Source of the DNA: Cognaticolwellia aestuarii | GTDB taxonomy: Bacteria; Pseudomonadota; Gammaproteobacteria; Enterobacterales; Alteromonadaceae | Assembly: GCF_002000025.1 (NCBI RefSeq) | Contig: NZ_MUZV01000020.1 | Coordinates: forward strand, 1-33,498 | Reading direction: 5' to 3' | Length of the DNA stretch: 33,498 nucleotides | Shown here: piece by piece, positions 8,375 through 16,399 of the stretch | How the letters are laid out: each line of letters starts with the position of its first letter | How positions within the stretch are numbered: position 1 is the first letter of the stretch | Notes under the pieces: generated by a model | Seen by the model: the letters and a program-made list of their open reading frames with translations, nothing else | The model's database searches: none | Told to the model about the DNA's origin: nothing | Made by a program: the position numbers and the translations under genes

Positions 8375-8397
8375 TGTAAAAGGGGAGCTAGCTCCCC
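8375..8397 (-). terminator. Intrinsic terminator or attenuator between the lipoprotein and DHH genes
   Basis: A perfect 16-base palindrome, GGGGAGCTAGCTCCCC (8382-8397), read on the minus strand is followed by TTTTACATTTTT. It lies 22 bases after the lipoprotein stop. It should end most transcripts of the five-gene envelope operon, leaving the DHH/yqhA pair to readthrough or a separate promoter. Confidence 0.8.
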
Positions 8398-8419
8398 ATA
8401 TAAGGTCTATTTTTGGGGT

Positions 8420-9418
8420 TTAGTTAGTCATTGACTTTATTGAAGAGTTAATTGAGCAAATATAACTCTCACACTTACCAGAGAGCATAATGATCATGCC
8501 TCTTTTAATTAACGGCGCAACGTCACTATCAACTTCAACATAAGACTTTTTACTAAAGACGTTTTTCGCTCCCATCATTTCACCTTCCGCTATCATCACC
8601 ATTTCACCGTCAATCATTTGGTAAATAGCGATTGGTGCGTCTTCTTTTGCACCGTTGAGTCGACCTAAATTAGTTTCAAAATACAGCTTACCGTTGTAGG
8701 CTTTGGCACCGGTAATTAAGCCTCGTGAACCAACGTACTTGCTTAACGTTATGTAGTCGTCATCACCTTTCTCAAGTAAATCAGCAACGGCACCGGCAAC
8801 AACACCGTTATACATGCTTTGTTCTTTACAAGAGCTACTTGGTGGGTTTTCTTTACTACTGCTTGAGCGGCCTTTGACATTAAAAGAAACAACTTGCCTC
8901 ATAGAAGGTAGCTCTCTTATTTGTATGTTACCTTTTACTTTCGCAGAATAATCACATTCGGCAGGATGACGTTTTGTTTCACCTTTTTTATTTTTAGTGG
9001 TGTAAGATTTTTCATATTCACCACCAAACGACATATCAGTAACGGTAGGGATCACTACAAATTTAGCTTCTACAGGGCCTTGGTAAGCATTGTAGTTTTC
9101 GCTTAAGTTTTCTTTTAATTGAATTTCATCGATAAAGCGTGAAGCTAATTTTCTGTCAATTACTTCAGAGCCACTATCAATAATAATGGTGCTCATTTCA
9201 TTGGCAAAGTAACCCTGGACAAATTCAGGTATATCAGATTTTATGCCCGGTGCCACAATGATATTGTTACTATTTACCTTTAAGTCTTGCTCTGAAAAAC
9301 CGTCAATTGATGTTAGATTTACTGAAGGTAGTGTTGGCAATGGCGGTAGTGTGCTACCACAACCAATAACCACAACAGATATCGCAGTTAAGGCGATAGT
9401 TTTAATAGAACTTTTCAT
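8420..9418 (-). CDS. CsgG/FlgO-like outer-membrane lipoprotein
   Basis: This 332-residue lipoprotein has a signal peptide ending in VVVIGC (lipidation C20) followed by a proline-rich tether. The segment NIIVAPGIKSDIPEFVQGYF...STIIIDSGSEVIDRKLA (about 50-110) has the shape of CsgG, FlgO and TolB-like N-terminal domains, where a strand is followed by FVxxxLxxxL, then SGxxVIDR. The C-terminal part (about 230-310: GAKAYNGKLYFETN...GAKEDAPIAIYQ) resembles the small beta domain at the end of FlgT-like proteins. It has several extra cysteines. It closes a five-gene operon with LPP20-type proteins and a transglycosylase, 15 bases after the preceding gene. The exact family is not certain. Confidence 0.65.
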   Translation of the reverse strand: MKSSIKTIALTAISVVVIGCGSTLPPLPTLPSVNLTSIDGFSEQDLKVNSNNIIVAPGIKSDIPEFVQGYFANEMSTIIIDSGSEVIDRKLASRFIDEIQLKENLSENYNAYQGPVEAKFVVIPTVTDMSFGGEYEKSYTTKNKKGETKRHPAECDYSAKVKGNIQIRELPSMRQVVSFNVKGRSSSSKENPPSSSCKEQSMYNGVVAGAVADLLEKGDDDYITLSKYVGSRGLITGAKAYNGKLYFETNLGRLNGAKEDAPIAIYQMIDGEMVMIAEGEMMGAKNVFSKKSYVEVDSDVAPLIKRGMIIMLSGKCESYICSINSSIKSMTN

Positions 9419-9433
9419 GTAGATTCCCTTTTA

Positions 9434-10357
9434 TTAAGACTTAATGATGTGTGTTTCAATTTTATTAATGAGGTTTATCACGGCTTTTTTATTTGCTTCT
9501 GCTTTATTATTAAACGATGAACCTTTACTCTTAAGTTTTATAAACTTAATTTCGTCGTCGAACTCATCTGAAATAATAAACTCTGCATTGATAATGTTTA
9601 AATGGTTTTTAAACACATAGCTTTGTTTTTCTGATAATTTTACTTTTATATTACCCGTATCTTTTTTCTGATTAGTAACTTTAAAGCCTTGGCTTTTGAT
9701 TAACTGCTCGAACGCTCTTTTAAAGTCAGTTGAGGCTTGAGCAGGATACGTAATGGTATATTTATTTTTATATTTACAACGCTTAAATAAACGCTCAAAA
9801 GCTTGTGCTTGTTGAGTATATTGCTGTGCACTTTCTTCTGCCATTCCACTGCCAATGTACGCTGGAATTAAAGCGGCTAATTTTTCTTTTTTATGATTGT
9901 TTTTTGTTAGCGCGTGCCAACAAGCAGGGCCTTGAGACTCACTGAAATCTTCGATAATAAACATAAGTTCATCATTTATTGATTCAAGTTGCTGCTTAAG
10001 TGATAGTTGGACTAATTTTCGTTCAACTCGAACCAGTACGCGCCATTTATGGTCAATTTTACTATTGTTTATGACTTGAATATTAGGTAGTTCAATTTCT
10101 TGAGAAATCGCTAACGTCTGCTGTTTTGTGCTTGTGGTGGTGCTATTTCCGGTTTTATGTTGACTGATCCCGACACTTGATTGTATTCGTGTTGACAATT
10201 TTTGTGTAATGTCAGCTAAAGCTAGCTTTTGGGCATTACTGTGATCTAGATCGATTCCTAGACCATATATGTAGTTTTCGTCATCAGCGGGTATTGTTTC
10301 AACCGCAAATACTAGCGGCTGCAACAATAGCAGTAGAATACAGGCGACAAATCTCAT
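9434..10357 (-). CDS. Periplasmic LPP20-like protein
   Basis: This 307-residue exported protein starts with a Sec signal (MRFVACILLLLLQPLVFA, no lipobox cysteine at the cleavage site). The LPP20-type domain is visible at about 25-120: YIYGLGIDLDHSNAQKLALA, DITQKLSTRIQSSVGIS, then a strand with a polar Thr/Ser-rich stretch, IELPNIQVI and WRVLVRVER. A second part (120-307) contains two cysteines (GPACWH, RCKYKN) and a C-terminal domain repeating the same theme (YVFKNHLNIINAEFII, then KAEANKKAVINLINKI). It starts five bases after the transglycosylase stop, so the two are likely translated together. The function is unknown; LPP20/FlgP-type proteins often build outer-membrane-associated rings. Confidence 0.68.
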   Translation of the reverse strand: MRFVACILLLLLQPLVFAVETIPADDENYIYGLGIDLDHSNAQKLALADITQKLSTRIQSSVGISQHKTGNSTTTSTKQQTLAISQEIELPNIQVINNSKIDHKWRVLVRVERKLVQLSLKQQLESINDELMFIIEDFSESQGPACWHALTKNNHKKEKLAALIPAYIGSGMAEESAQQYTQQAQAFERLFKRCKYKNKYTITYPAQASTDFKRAFEQLIKSQGFKVTNQKKDTGNIKVKLSEKQSYVFKNHLNIINAEFIISDEFDDEIKFIKLKSKGSSFNNKAEANKKAVINLINKIETHIIKS

Positions 10358-10362
10358 TTCTA

Positions 10363-11661
10363 CTAAGCCTTTTGTTGTGAAAAGTACTGTTTACTTTCAA
10401 GCACTTTATCTAAATATCGTTGAGTTTCAGTATGGGTGCGTTTTTTAATAACGTCGTAAACTTCATCAGGGGTCATGCTATTGATTACTTTCATGGCCTT
10501 AAGACGGCCTTTTTTGCCTTTATTAAAGGCTCTAGCAAGGTTGCCTATGCCCGTATTATAGGCCGCAATAGCGCAATAAAGTCGGCTTGTTGGGTTTTCA
10601 ATTTCTTTTAAATACTGTGTCATTAAAATATGAATATAAGCGGCGCCGTATTTGATATTATCACGACCACTAAACAGTACTTCAGGGCTTGGTTTTTCTT
10701 TCACGCCAAGAATGCGATTATTGACATCTGCGCCGGCGGTAGCAGGAACTATTTGCATTAAGCCATAAGCAGGTATATATGATTTAGCTAATGGATTGAA
10801 GTGGCTTTCAGTTTCCATGACCGCGAGAATAAATTGTTTCGACAATTGCCACTTTTCAGCATTACTTTCAACATATTGCAAATATTGCTCAGCTTTTTTA
10901 TAACGATCTCTGTTCAGGCTAACTTTATAGGTTTTAATGTTTTTTGTAATTAATTCATCTACATCGCGCTTAATCGCTTGTTGCTCTTTTTTCAGGCTGA
11001 CAACAAGTGCTTTTGGTGCTTTTGCTTGTTCGGCAGTAATGTCATCATTATCCAGAAAATTTTCGATATTTGTGACTTGTTTGTCCAAGCGAACTTGCGT
11101 ACGTTTTACCACGATTTGCTGTTGCGTTTTTACCGGAACGGTGGCTACTTTTTTTAGAATAGTATCTAAGCTTTGCTCAGAGTCTATACCCAAATGAGCT
11201 AAAACTGTTGGCGCTGGGGTGGCTGCTTCTTTGGCCTTTGCAGTTGTCGTATCAAACTCAACTTGTGTGCTGGCAATGGCTTCGGGTTGGTGATCTAATG
11301 AATCAATGATTGCAGCGCGTATACGTTGGTCTACTTCGTTGTCTGATAAGTTGTCAGTATCGAGCAGGCTAACTTCTATGGTATCGTTTTCAAAATCAGT
11401 TAAAACTTTGCTTTTATTTTTTTCGTTATAGTGTACATATTCTGTCTTAGAGCTTAACTCAGCAACGCCCCATTTTTCTTTGACTTCAGCACGATATTTT
11501 TCATAGCGGTTAAGATAATCTGCTTTAAATTGCTTATATATCGCTTGTCGATTTTTACTATATTCGGCAAAGCTAGTACTTTTTTTCTCTGCTGCTAGCG
11601 CGATTGGGCTTGCAAAGCCAACGATCAAAAGAGCGGCGGTGACTCTAGAAAAGCTAGACAT
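10363..11661 (-). CDS. MltC-like lytic murein transglycosylase
   Basis: This 432-residue enzyme should cleave peptidoglycan glycan strands, forming 1,6-anhydromuramyl ends. After a Sec signal (LLIVGFASPIALAAEKK, without a lipobox, unlike E. coli MltC) comes a DUF3393-type region seen in MltC: EKWGVAELSSKTEYVHYNE and VLTDFENDTIEV (about 62-98). The long alpha-helical middle leads to the SLT domain: METESHFNP with catalytic E285, AYGLMQIVPATAG, and CAIAAYNTG near 370. It is longer than MltC (about 359) because of the Lys/Gln-rich insert at 140-250. It is the third gene of the LPP20 operon, 30 bases after the membrane-protein gene. Confidence 0.85.
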   Translation of the reverse strand: MSSFSRVTAALLIVGFASPIALAAEKKSTSFAEYSKNRQAIYKQFKADYLNRYEKYRAEVKEKWGVAELSSKTEYVHYNEKNKSKVLTDFENDTIEVSLLDTDNLSDNEVDQRIRAAIIDSLDHQPEAIASTQVEFDTTTAKAKEAATPAPTVLAHLGIDSEQSLDTILKKVATVPVKTQQQIVVKRTQVRLDKQVTNIENFLDNDDITAEQAKAPKALVVSLKKEQQAIKRDVDELITKNIKTYKVSLNRDRYKKAEQYLQYVESNAEKWQLSKQFILAVMETESHFNPLAKSYIPAYGLMQIVPATAGADVNNRILGVKEKPSPEVLFSGRDNIKYGAAYIHILMTQYLKEIENPTSRLYCAIAAYNTGIGNLARAFNKGKKGRLKAMKVINSMTPDEVYDVIKKRTHTETQRYLDKVLESKQYFSQQKA

Positions 11662-11691
11662 AATATATCCTTATGATTACTGCTGTCAGTT

Positions 11692-12447
11692 TTACTGTTT
11701 ATAGTAAAATGAATATTCAAAGTTGGTTAGAACGGAATCTGCGATAACCGATAAGTCGACTTCACCGGCGCCAAAAAAGTTATTTCTCGCTTTCTGGCTG
11801 AGTTTTAACGCATGTTGCTGAGTTGCTCTGCTATTGTCTTCTGCTAAGTTAACTTCGTTGTATAGTTTTCGAAGCTCATCAGCACTAATATTTATGTTCT
11901 TTTTATAGCCGATAGCACCAAAGTATTGATTCATAAATAGTTTGTCTTTACCTAGTTCTTCTCGCGTTAAAAAGAAGTCGACATTGTTATGATCTAAAGT
12001 GAAGTCAGTCATATTACTGGTGTTATCCGCAACGCTTAACTTATTTTCAGAAGGTTGTTTATTGAGCAAGTTGTTAGGCGCAAAATCATCTTCTAATGCA
12101 CTGATGGTGTAAGCGGTAACTCTGCTGTCTTGCAAAATTAAGGTTAATATATATTTTTCATTGAGATAATAAGCGAAGCTGATGTCGTCAATGTACTTAC
12201 TTTTCTTTATTAATTGCGGGGAGCCTATTTGCTGTGAAATATACGCCATATTGCTACCCACATTGATCTTATTTAATGCTTCGTATTCATATTTATGCGT
12301 AAAGTTTGAAATGACCGCGACATAAGCTTCTTGAGCCAGTTCTTTTGAATCAGACCATTGACCAAGCGCCATAATAGCAATAGCTACAAAAAGGAACTTA
12401 TCTTTAAAAGTTCCATTTTTAAATTTTATTTCTTCCCAGAAAAACAT
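11692..12447 (-). CDS. Single-pass membrane protein of unknown function
   Basis: This 251-residue protein has an N-terminal membrane anchor (FKDKFLFVAIAIMALGQW, about 14-31) preceded by a short charged cytoplasmic tail, and a soluble region outside. The segment LNKINVGSNMAYISQQIGSPQLIKK, then YYLNEKYILTLILQDSRVTAYTIS (about 58-115) looks like the small SmpA/BamE-type or ETEC_3214-type fold, where a G-x-x-x-x-x-I-x-x-x-x-G-x-P stretch precedes paired strands. That assignment is tentative. The rest shows no motif I recognise. It lies 32 bases after the LPP20 lipoprotein gene and 30 before the transglycosylase, so it belongs to the same envelope operon. Confidence 0.6.
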   Translation of the reverse strand: MFFWEEIKFKNGTFKDKFLFVAIAIMALGQWSDSKELAQEAYVAVISNFTHKYEYEALNKINVGSNMAYISQQIGSPQLIKKSKYIDDISFAYYLNEKYILTLILQDSRVTAYTISALEDDFAPNNLLNKQPSENKLSVADNTSNMTDFTLDHNNVDFFLTREELGKDKLFMNQYFGAIGYKKNINISADELRKLYNEVNLAEDNSRATQQHALKLSQKARNNFFGAGEVDLSVIADSVLTNFEYSFYYKQ

Positions 12448-12479
12448 AACTAACCTTATTTTTTTTATTAATGTGTACT

Positions 12480-13034
12480 TTAATTAGAGCTGTTTTCAGA
12501 CTTCATAAAGTTTAAGTACAGTAAGGTTTCGTTTTCAGGAGATAACTTAATTGGGGCTTGCTGTAACAATTGGCTAAATAGTGCTTTGCTTTTTGCTTCT
12601 GATAAAGTCACTAAAGTACATAAGTTTTTCACATTATCCATTTGGGCATAATCAACTTTAACGACTTTTGAACCTCTAAGAAATTGATCGGTCAATTGCG
12701 CGCTAGTTAGGCTAATTTTACTTTCAGTATTGGTTTCACCCATAGAAGAAATTTTTGTGCTGTACTCTTCTTGTAAGCTAGACACTCGGGTTTCAATTTG
12801 GCTTGCTAATTCTGCTCTAGCTTGTGTTGCTGCTTGCGACTTATCCATTGAAAAACTGTTTGATGCAGTAACACATGATGCTGCAGCTAAACCGTTTTCA
12901 GACGTTGGATTTAATACCCATTGTGGAATGTTCATGCCTAATTCTGCTGCATTAGTTTCTGGTGTAGAGTTACAACCGGTTATAAATAGTGAAATTACAG
13001 CAATTGAGGCGACAGTTAAGTTACGTTTAAGCAT
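12480..13034 (-). CDS. LPP20 family lipoprotein
   Basis: This 184-residue lipoprotein has a signal peptide ending in LFITGC (lipidation C21). The mature part has LPP20 family features: IPQWVLNPTSENGLAAASC, then AATQARAELASQIETRVSSLQEEY, a polar strand, and VKVDYAQMDNVKNLCTLVTL (about 35-145). Cysteines 54 and 139 could form a disulfide. FlgP of Vibrio and other ring-forming outer-membrane lipoproteins belong to this superfamily. AAGGA before the ATG is a good ribosome site. It is the first gene of the operon running down to 8420. Confidence 0.8.
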   Translation of the reverse strand: MLKRNLTVASIAVISLFITGCNSTPETNAAELGMNIPQWVLNPTSENGLAAASCVTASNSFSMDKSQAATQARAELASQIETRVSSLQEEYSTKISSMGETNTESKISLTSAQLTDQFLRGSKVVKVDYAQMDNVKNLCTLVTLSEAKSKALFSQLLQQAPIKLSPENETLLYLNFMKSENSSN

Positions 13035-13100
13035 TTCAGTCCTTTAATAATGTTAAATAAGTGAATTTATATCTACTTATTATTGTACTTTTGTTTGGCT

Positions 13101-13128
13101 ATAGTAATAAGTTCCTGAAATTTTTCAA
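13101..13128 (-). promoter_or_regulatory. Possible promoter of the LPP20/transglycosylase operon
   Basis: On the minus strand TTGAAA (13123-13128) and TACTAT (13101-13106) are separated by 16 bases, about 65 bases before the LPP20 start. The -10 matches only four of six bases, so this is a weak call. Confidence 0.35.
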
Positions 13129-13192
13129 CATATTGTTACATAAAATTGATTTATATTAGGGATGTGAATAAATTTTCACTAATATGGGGGAG

Positions 13193-13229
13193 GCGAGTAG
13201 TATAAAACTGTCATATAATATCTACTCGC
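13193..13229. repeat. Inverted repeat in the uraA/LPP20 operon intergenic region
   Basis: GCGAGTAG at 13193-13200 and CTACTCGC at 13222-13229 form a perfect eight-base inverted repeat around a 21-base AT-rich loop. Neither side has a strong T-run next to the stem, so it is not a classical terminator. It could be a 3' end structure of the upp-uraA message or an operator upstream of the LPP20 operon. Confidence 0.5.
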
Positions 13230-13289
13230 ATAGTTTTTGATATGCAATTAATGGCAGCAAAACTTTAACCCGCCCTCATGCTTTCGTTG

Positions 13290-13315
13290 TTTTAGCTATT
13301 GGTTTTAGCTATTGG
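13290..13315. repeat. 13-base tandem duplication across the uraA stop codon
   Basis: TTTTAGCTATTGG occurs twice in a row (13290-13302, 13303-13315), followed by a third partial copy TTTTAGC. On the coding strand the stop is formed by AGC-TAA at a unit junction, so loss or gain of a unit would leave the protein end unchanged. This looks like replication slippage tolerated at a gene end. Confidence 0.8.
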
Positions 13316-14579
13316 TTTTAGCCATATCATCTTTGGGTAAAATTAAGTTTAAACCGATAGCAACTAACGCGCACAAACTTATTCCTTGAATGCTATAACC
13401 ACCAAAATTCAGTGCCATGCCACCAATACCAAAAACTAAGACAATAGCAAAAATAATGAAGTTTCTCGGCTGATCAAAGTCGACTTTAGCTTTGACTATA
13501 CTACCCAAGCCAACACTGGCAATTAGGCCGAACAATAACAGCATAATACCGCCCATAACTGCACCAGGTATGGTTTGTAATAAAGCGCCTAGTTTACCAA
13601 CAAAAGCCATGATAATTGCCGCACAAGCTGCCCAAGTCATAATTCTTGGATTAAAGGCTTTTGTCAGCATTACTGCGCCAGTAACCTCTGAATAAGTGGT
13701 GTTTGGAGGTCCACCCAGCATTGACGCTGCTGTAGTAGCAACACCATCACCGAGCAACGTGCGGTGTAAACCTGGCTTTTTAATATAGTCTTTACCTGTC
13801 GCAGAGCTGATCGCTAAAACATCACCTATGTGTTCAATCGCTGGTGCGATGGCAATAGGCAGCATATAAATAATGGCGTGCCAGTTAAACTCAGGTGCGG
13901 TGAATTTTGGTATGGCAAACCAAGCAGCAGTTTGTACAGGGGTAAAATCAATAATACCGTGATAAAGTGATAAAATATAACCAACAACAATTCCCGATAA
14001 TATTGGCATTAAACGCATAAAGCCTTTACTAAAAGCGGAAACTAATAGAGTGGTTAGCAAGGCTGGGAGTGAAATACTTAAGGCCAATGACTGATCAATT
14101 AATTGCGCTGAACCATCGCCTGTACGTCCTAGTGCCATATGCACAGCAACCGGTGCTAATGATAAACCGATCACCATGATAATAGGGCCGGTAACAATAG
14201 GCGGCAAATACTTGCTGATAAAGCCAACACCACGCATTTTAATTAAGCCACTAAAGCAAGCATAAACAACACCAACAACTGCTAGCGCTCCCATAGTTGC
14301 TGGAATTCCCCATGTTTGTGTGCCGTACATAATAGGAGCTATAAACGCAAATGAAGAAGCTAAAAATACCGGTACTTGGCCTTTGGTGACAAGTTGGAAT
14401 AACAGGGTACCTATACCTGCTGTACATAATGCGACGTTAGGATCTAAGCCGGTTAGTAAAGGCATCAATACCAAAGCACCAAAAGCGACAAATAACATTT
14501 GGGTGCCAGTGAGTACCTCTTTAAAAAGTGATAAATTATTTTGCGCTAAATCATTAGGTAATGGGGTATTTGAACTCAT
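13305..14579 (-). CDS. uraA: Uracil:proton symporter UraA
   Basis: This 424-residue inner-membrane nucleobase transporter (NCS2 family, 14 helices) brings uracil into the cell. The substrate-binding residues of E. coli UraA are recognisable: the glutamate and histidine in IAPAIEHIGD, and the glutamate in PPNTTYSEVTGAV. The N-terminal part has the family segment FGALVLMPLLTGLDPNVALCTAGIGTL. It follows upp on the same strand, which supports uracil over xanthine as substrate. Between them is a terminator-like hairpin 16 bases before the ATG. The stop codon lies in a 13-base tandem duplication that does not change the encoded end. Confidence 0.92.
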   Translation of the reverse strand: MSSNTPLPNDLAQNNLSLFKEVLTGTQMLFVAFGALVLMPLLTGLDPNVALCTAGIGTLLFQLVTKGQVPVFLASSFAFIAPIMYGTQTWGIPATMGALAVVGVVYACFSGLIKMRGVGFISKYLPPIVTGPIIMVIGLSLAPVAVHMALGRTGDGSAQLIDQSLALSISLPALLTTLLVSAFSKGFMRLMPILSGIVVGYILSLYHGIIDFTPVQTAAWFAIPKFTAPEFNWHAIIYMLPIAIAPAIEHIGDVLAISSATGKDYIKKPGLHRTLLGDGVATTAASMLGGPPNTTYSEVTGAVMLTKAFNPRIMTWAACAAIIMAFVGKLGALLQTIPGAVMGGIMLLLFGLIASVGLGSIVKAKVDFDQPRNFIIFAIVLVFGIGGMALNFGGYSIQGISLCALVAIGLNLILPKDDMAKTNS

Positions 14580-14586
14580 ATTTTAC

Positions 14587-14614
14587 TCAATAAAACTGCC
14601 AGCAAGCCGGCAGT
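14587..14614 (-). terminator. Terminator-like hairpin between upp and uraA
   Basis: On the minus strand ACTGCC (14609-14614), an eight-base loop, and GGCAGT (14595-14600) are followed by TTTATT. It lies after the upp stop and about 15 bases before the uraA ATG, so it could partly terminate upp transcripts or act as an attenuator for uraA. Confidence 0.6.
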
Positions 14615-14670
14615 AAAGTTAATGTGTGATTTCTGATGTTTGTTACAAGCAGCAAAGATAATAGCGGGGA

Positions 14671-15297
14671 TTACTTTGTGCCGAAAATCTTATCTCCAGC
14701 ATCACCTAATCCAGGTAATATATAGCCGGCATCATCTAAGCGATCATCAACAGAAGCGGTATAAAGCTCAACATCTGGATGTGCTTTTTCTAATGCTGCG
14801 ACACCTTCGGGCGCGGCAACTAAGACTAATGCCTTAATGTTTGTTGAACCACGCTCTTTTAATAAATCTATCGTTGCTACCATAGAGCCGCCTGTTGCCA
14901 GCATAGGATCTATCACTAACGCTAAACGATCTTCAATTTGTCCGGCTAACTTTTCAAAGTAAAATACAGGCTCAAGTGTTTCTTCGTCTCGGTACATGCC
15001 CACAACTGAAATACGCGCACTGGGAATAAGCTCTAACACGCCATCCATCATACCTAGACCTGCGCGTAAAATAGGCACAACAGTAACTTTTTTCCCTTTG
15101 ATTTGTTCAACTTCTATTTCGCCATTCCAGCTATTGATGGTGGTTGTTTCTACTTCAAGATTTTTTGTTGCTTCATAGGTTAATAGGCAACCAACTTCAG
15201 AGGCAAGTTCGCGAAATCGCTTTGTGCTAATGTCAGCTTCACGCATTAAGCCAAGTTTGTGTTTAATTAGGGGATGCTTTACTTCAATTACGCTCAT
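14671..15297 (-). CDS. upp: Uracil phosphoribosyltransferase
   Basis: This 208-residue cytoplasmic enzyme makes UMP from uracil and PRPP; the length is the same as E. coli Upp. Family features: N-terminal [28 protein letters not shown], the PRPP loop [13 protein letters not shown], and the uracil-binding C-terminus [24 protein letters not shown] (CTCC on the plus strand at 15304-15307) supports the ATG. A TATAAT -10 lies upstream. Together with uraA it forms a uracil-salvage unit. Confidence 0.97.
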   Translation of the reverse strand: MSVIEVKHPLIKHKLGLMREADISTKRFRELASEVGCLLTYEATKNLEVETTTINSWNGEIEVEQIKGKKVTVVPILRAGLGMMDGVLELIPSARISVVGMYRDEETLEPVFYFEKLAGQIEDRLALVIDPMLATGGSMVATIDLLKERGSTNIKALVLVAAPEGVAALEKAHPDVELYTASVDDRLDDAGYILPGLGDAGDKIFGTK

Positions 15298-15336
15298 CTT
15301 TTACTCCAAAACTCGATGAAAAAACTATTTTTGCAT

Positions 15337-15342
15337 ATTATA
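15337..15342 (-). promoter_or_regulatory. Probable -10 element of the upp promoter
   Basis: TATAAT is present on the minus strand 40 bases before the upp start. No good -35 was found at the right distance, so the promoter may be weak or need an activator. Confidence 0.4.
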
Positions 15343-15395
15343 TGTTATCTATGCACTTATGTACTTAACTGCTATAAAAAAATAATTCAGACTTG

Positions 15396-16178
15396 TTATT
15401 GATCAATAAACCACTTTGCTGCAGATACAGCATGAGTTCGTTCAATATAAGGTAAAAAATCGATATTTAATGAGCTAGCTTGCTGTTGATTAAACGTCAT
15501 TAGCTGGGTTTTATTGGGTAATGGGGCTTTACTGATCAGCACAACAATATTCTTATAATCATTAAAATCAATTAACGAAACATGTAAATGTAAACTCCGC
15601 AGTATGGTTAATAGACGAGTTAATTGCTCTGCATTACTGTTGATACTGATTAAGGCACAACCTGTTGGCGTTAATTTTTTTGATAAGTTCAGGTAAAATT
15701 TGCTGTGAAATAATGCTTGAGGTGTTCGTTCATGTTGATATATGTCGCAGAGAATAACGTCAAAGCTGTGATGTGTTTTTGCTAGAAAAGACTCTGCTGT
15801 ATCAGCAATGACCTGCACCTTATCTGGTAAATTAAAATAATGTTGAGCCATCGTTATTATTTTAGCTTGTTGCTCAACCACGGTGATATCAAAGTCATGA
15901 TGATGTGTTAACGCACGCTCTAAACCGCCGGCCCCTAGGCCTAGGTTTAATACGGTTTTGGCTTTACTTTGCCATAAGACAAACATCATCAGAGCTTGTG
16001 GAATAGCTAATAATATCGCCTCAGGCTGAGCTTTTGCCATAATGGCTTGAACAACGTCACCGCCTAAGGTAAACCAACGATATTGAGTATTTTCAAATAC
16101 TCGCAATACTTGTTTATCAAGTGTTTGATGAAAAATCACTTCCCCTTCTAGCTGGAGTAGCTGTGCAGCACTGAGCAT
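15396..16178 (-). CDS. Spermidine-synthase-like methyltransferase-fold protein
   Basis: This 260-residue protein has a Rossmann fold of the spermidine synthase/SAM methyltransferase type. Visible motifs are VLNLGLGAGGLERAL (about 76-90, nucleotide loop), ITVVEQQAKI (acidic end of strand 2, E102), VIADTAESFL and FDVILCDIYQHE near 137-147. The last matches the position where polyamine synthases have a D-x-x-D, but the typical GGGDGG loop is replaced by GLGAGG. It may therefore be a SpeE-like protein with another substrate. The gene is 98 bases upstream of upp on the same strand; no functional link is evident. Confidence 0.65.
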   Translation of the reverse strand: MLSAAQLLQLEGEVIFHQTLDKQVLRVFENTQYRWFTLGGDVVQAIMAKAQPEAILLAIPQALMMFVLWQSKAKTVLNLGLGAGGLERALTHHHDFDITVVEQQAKIITMAQHYFNLPDKVQVIADTAESFLAKTHHSFDVILCDIYQHERTPQALFHSKFYLNLSKKLTPTGCALISINSNAEQLTRLLTILRSLHLHVSLIDFNDYKNIVVLISKAPLPNKTQLMTFNQQQASSLNIDFLPYIERTHAVSAAKWFIDQ

Positions 16179-16399
16179 AGTTTTTTATGTTTAGCTAATT
16201 AATGACGAGTTAGTGTAATTTAATGCCTTGGAAAGGCAATCAGTAATTTTTTGTTAAGTTTGCTATGCCAGTGTTTATTCTCATGCTAGTGCCAGCAGTA
16301 GGAGGCAACTCAAACGTGCATCATGTCGAGGTTTAGAGATAAATTTAATCGAAAACGAAAATCTTCTTTCGCTATTTTATCTTTACACAACAATCAAGT

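Noticed and set aside
8921-9106. Plus-strand frame inside the CsgG/FlgO-like lipoprotein gene
   Set aside because: It is antisense to a gene with a clear lipobox and operon context and encodes low-complexity Phe-rich sequence.
15396-16178. A true spermidine synthase (speE)
   Set aside because: The usual GGGDGG loop is replaced and there is no speD nearby, so only the fold is claimed.
16211-16260. GCCTT-GGA-AAGGC hairpin as a terminator
   Set aside because: It lies between divergent genes where no transcript is expected to end, and the T-run is ten bases away from the stem.
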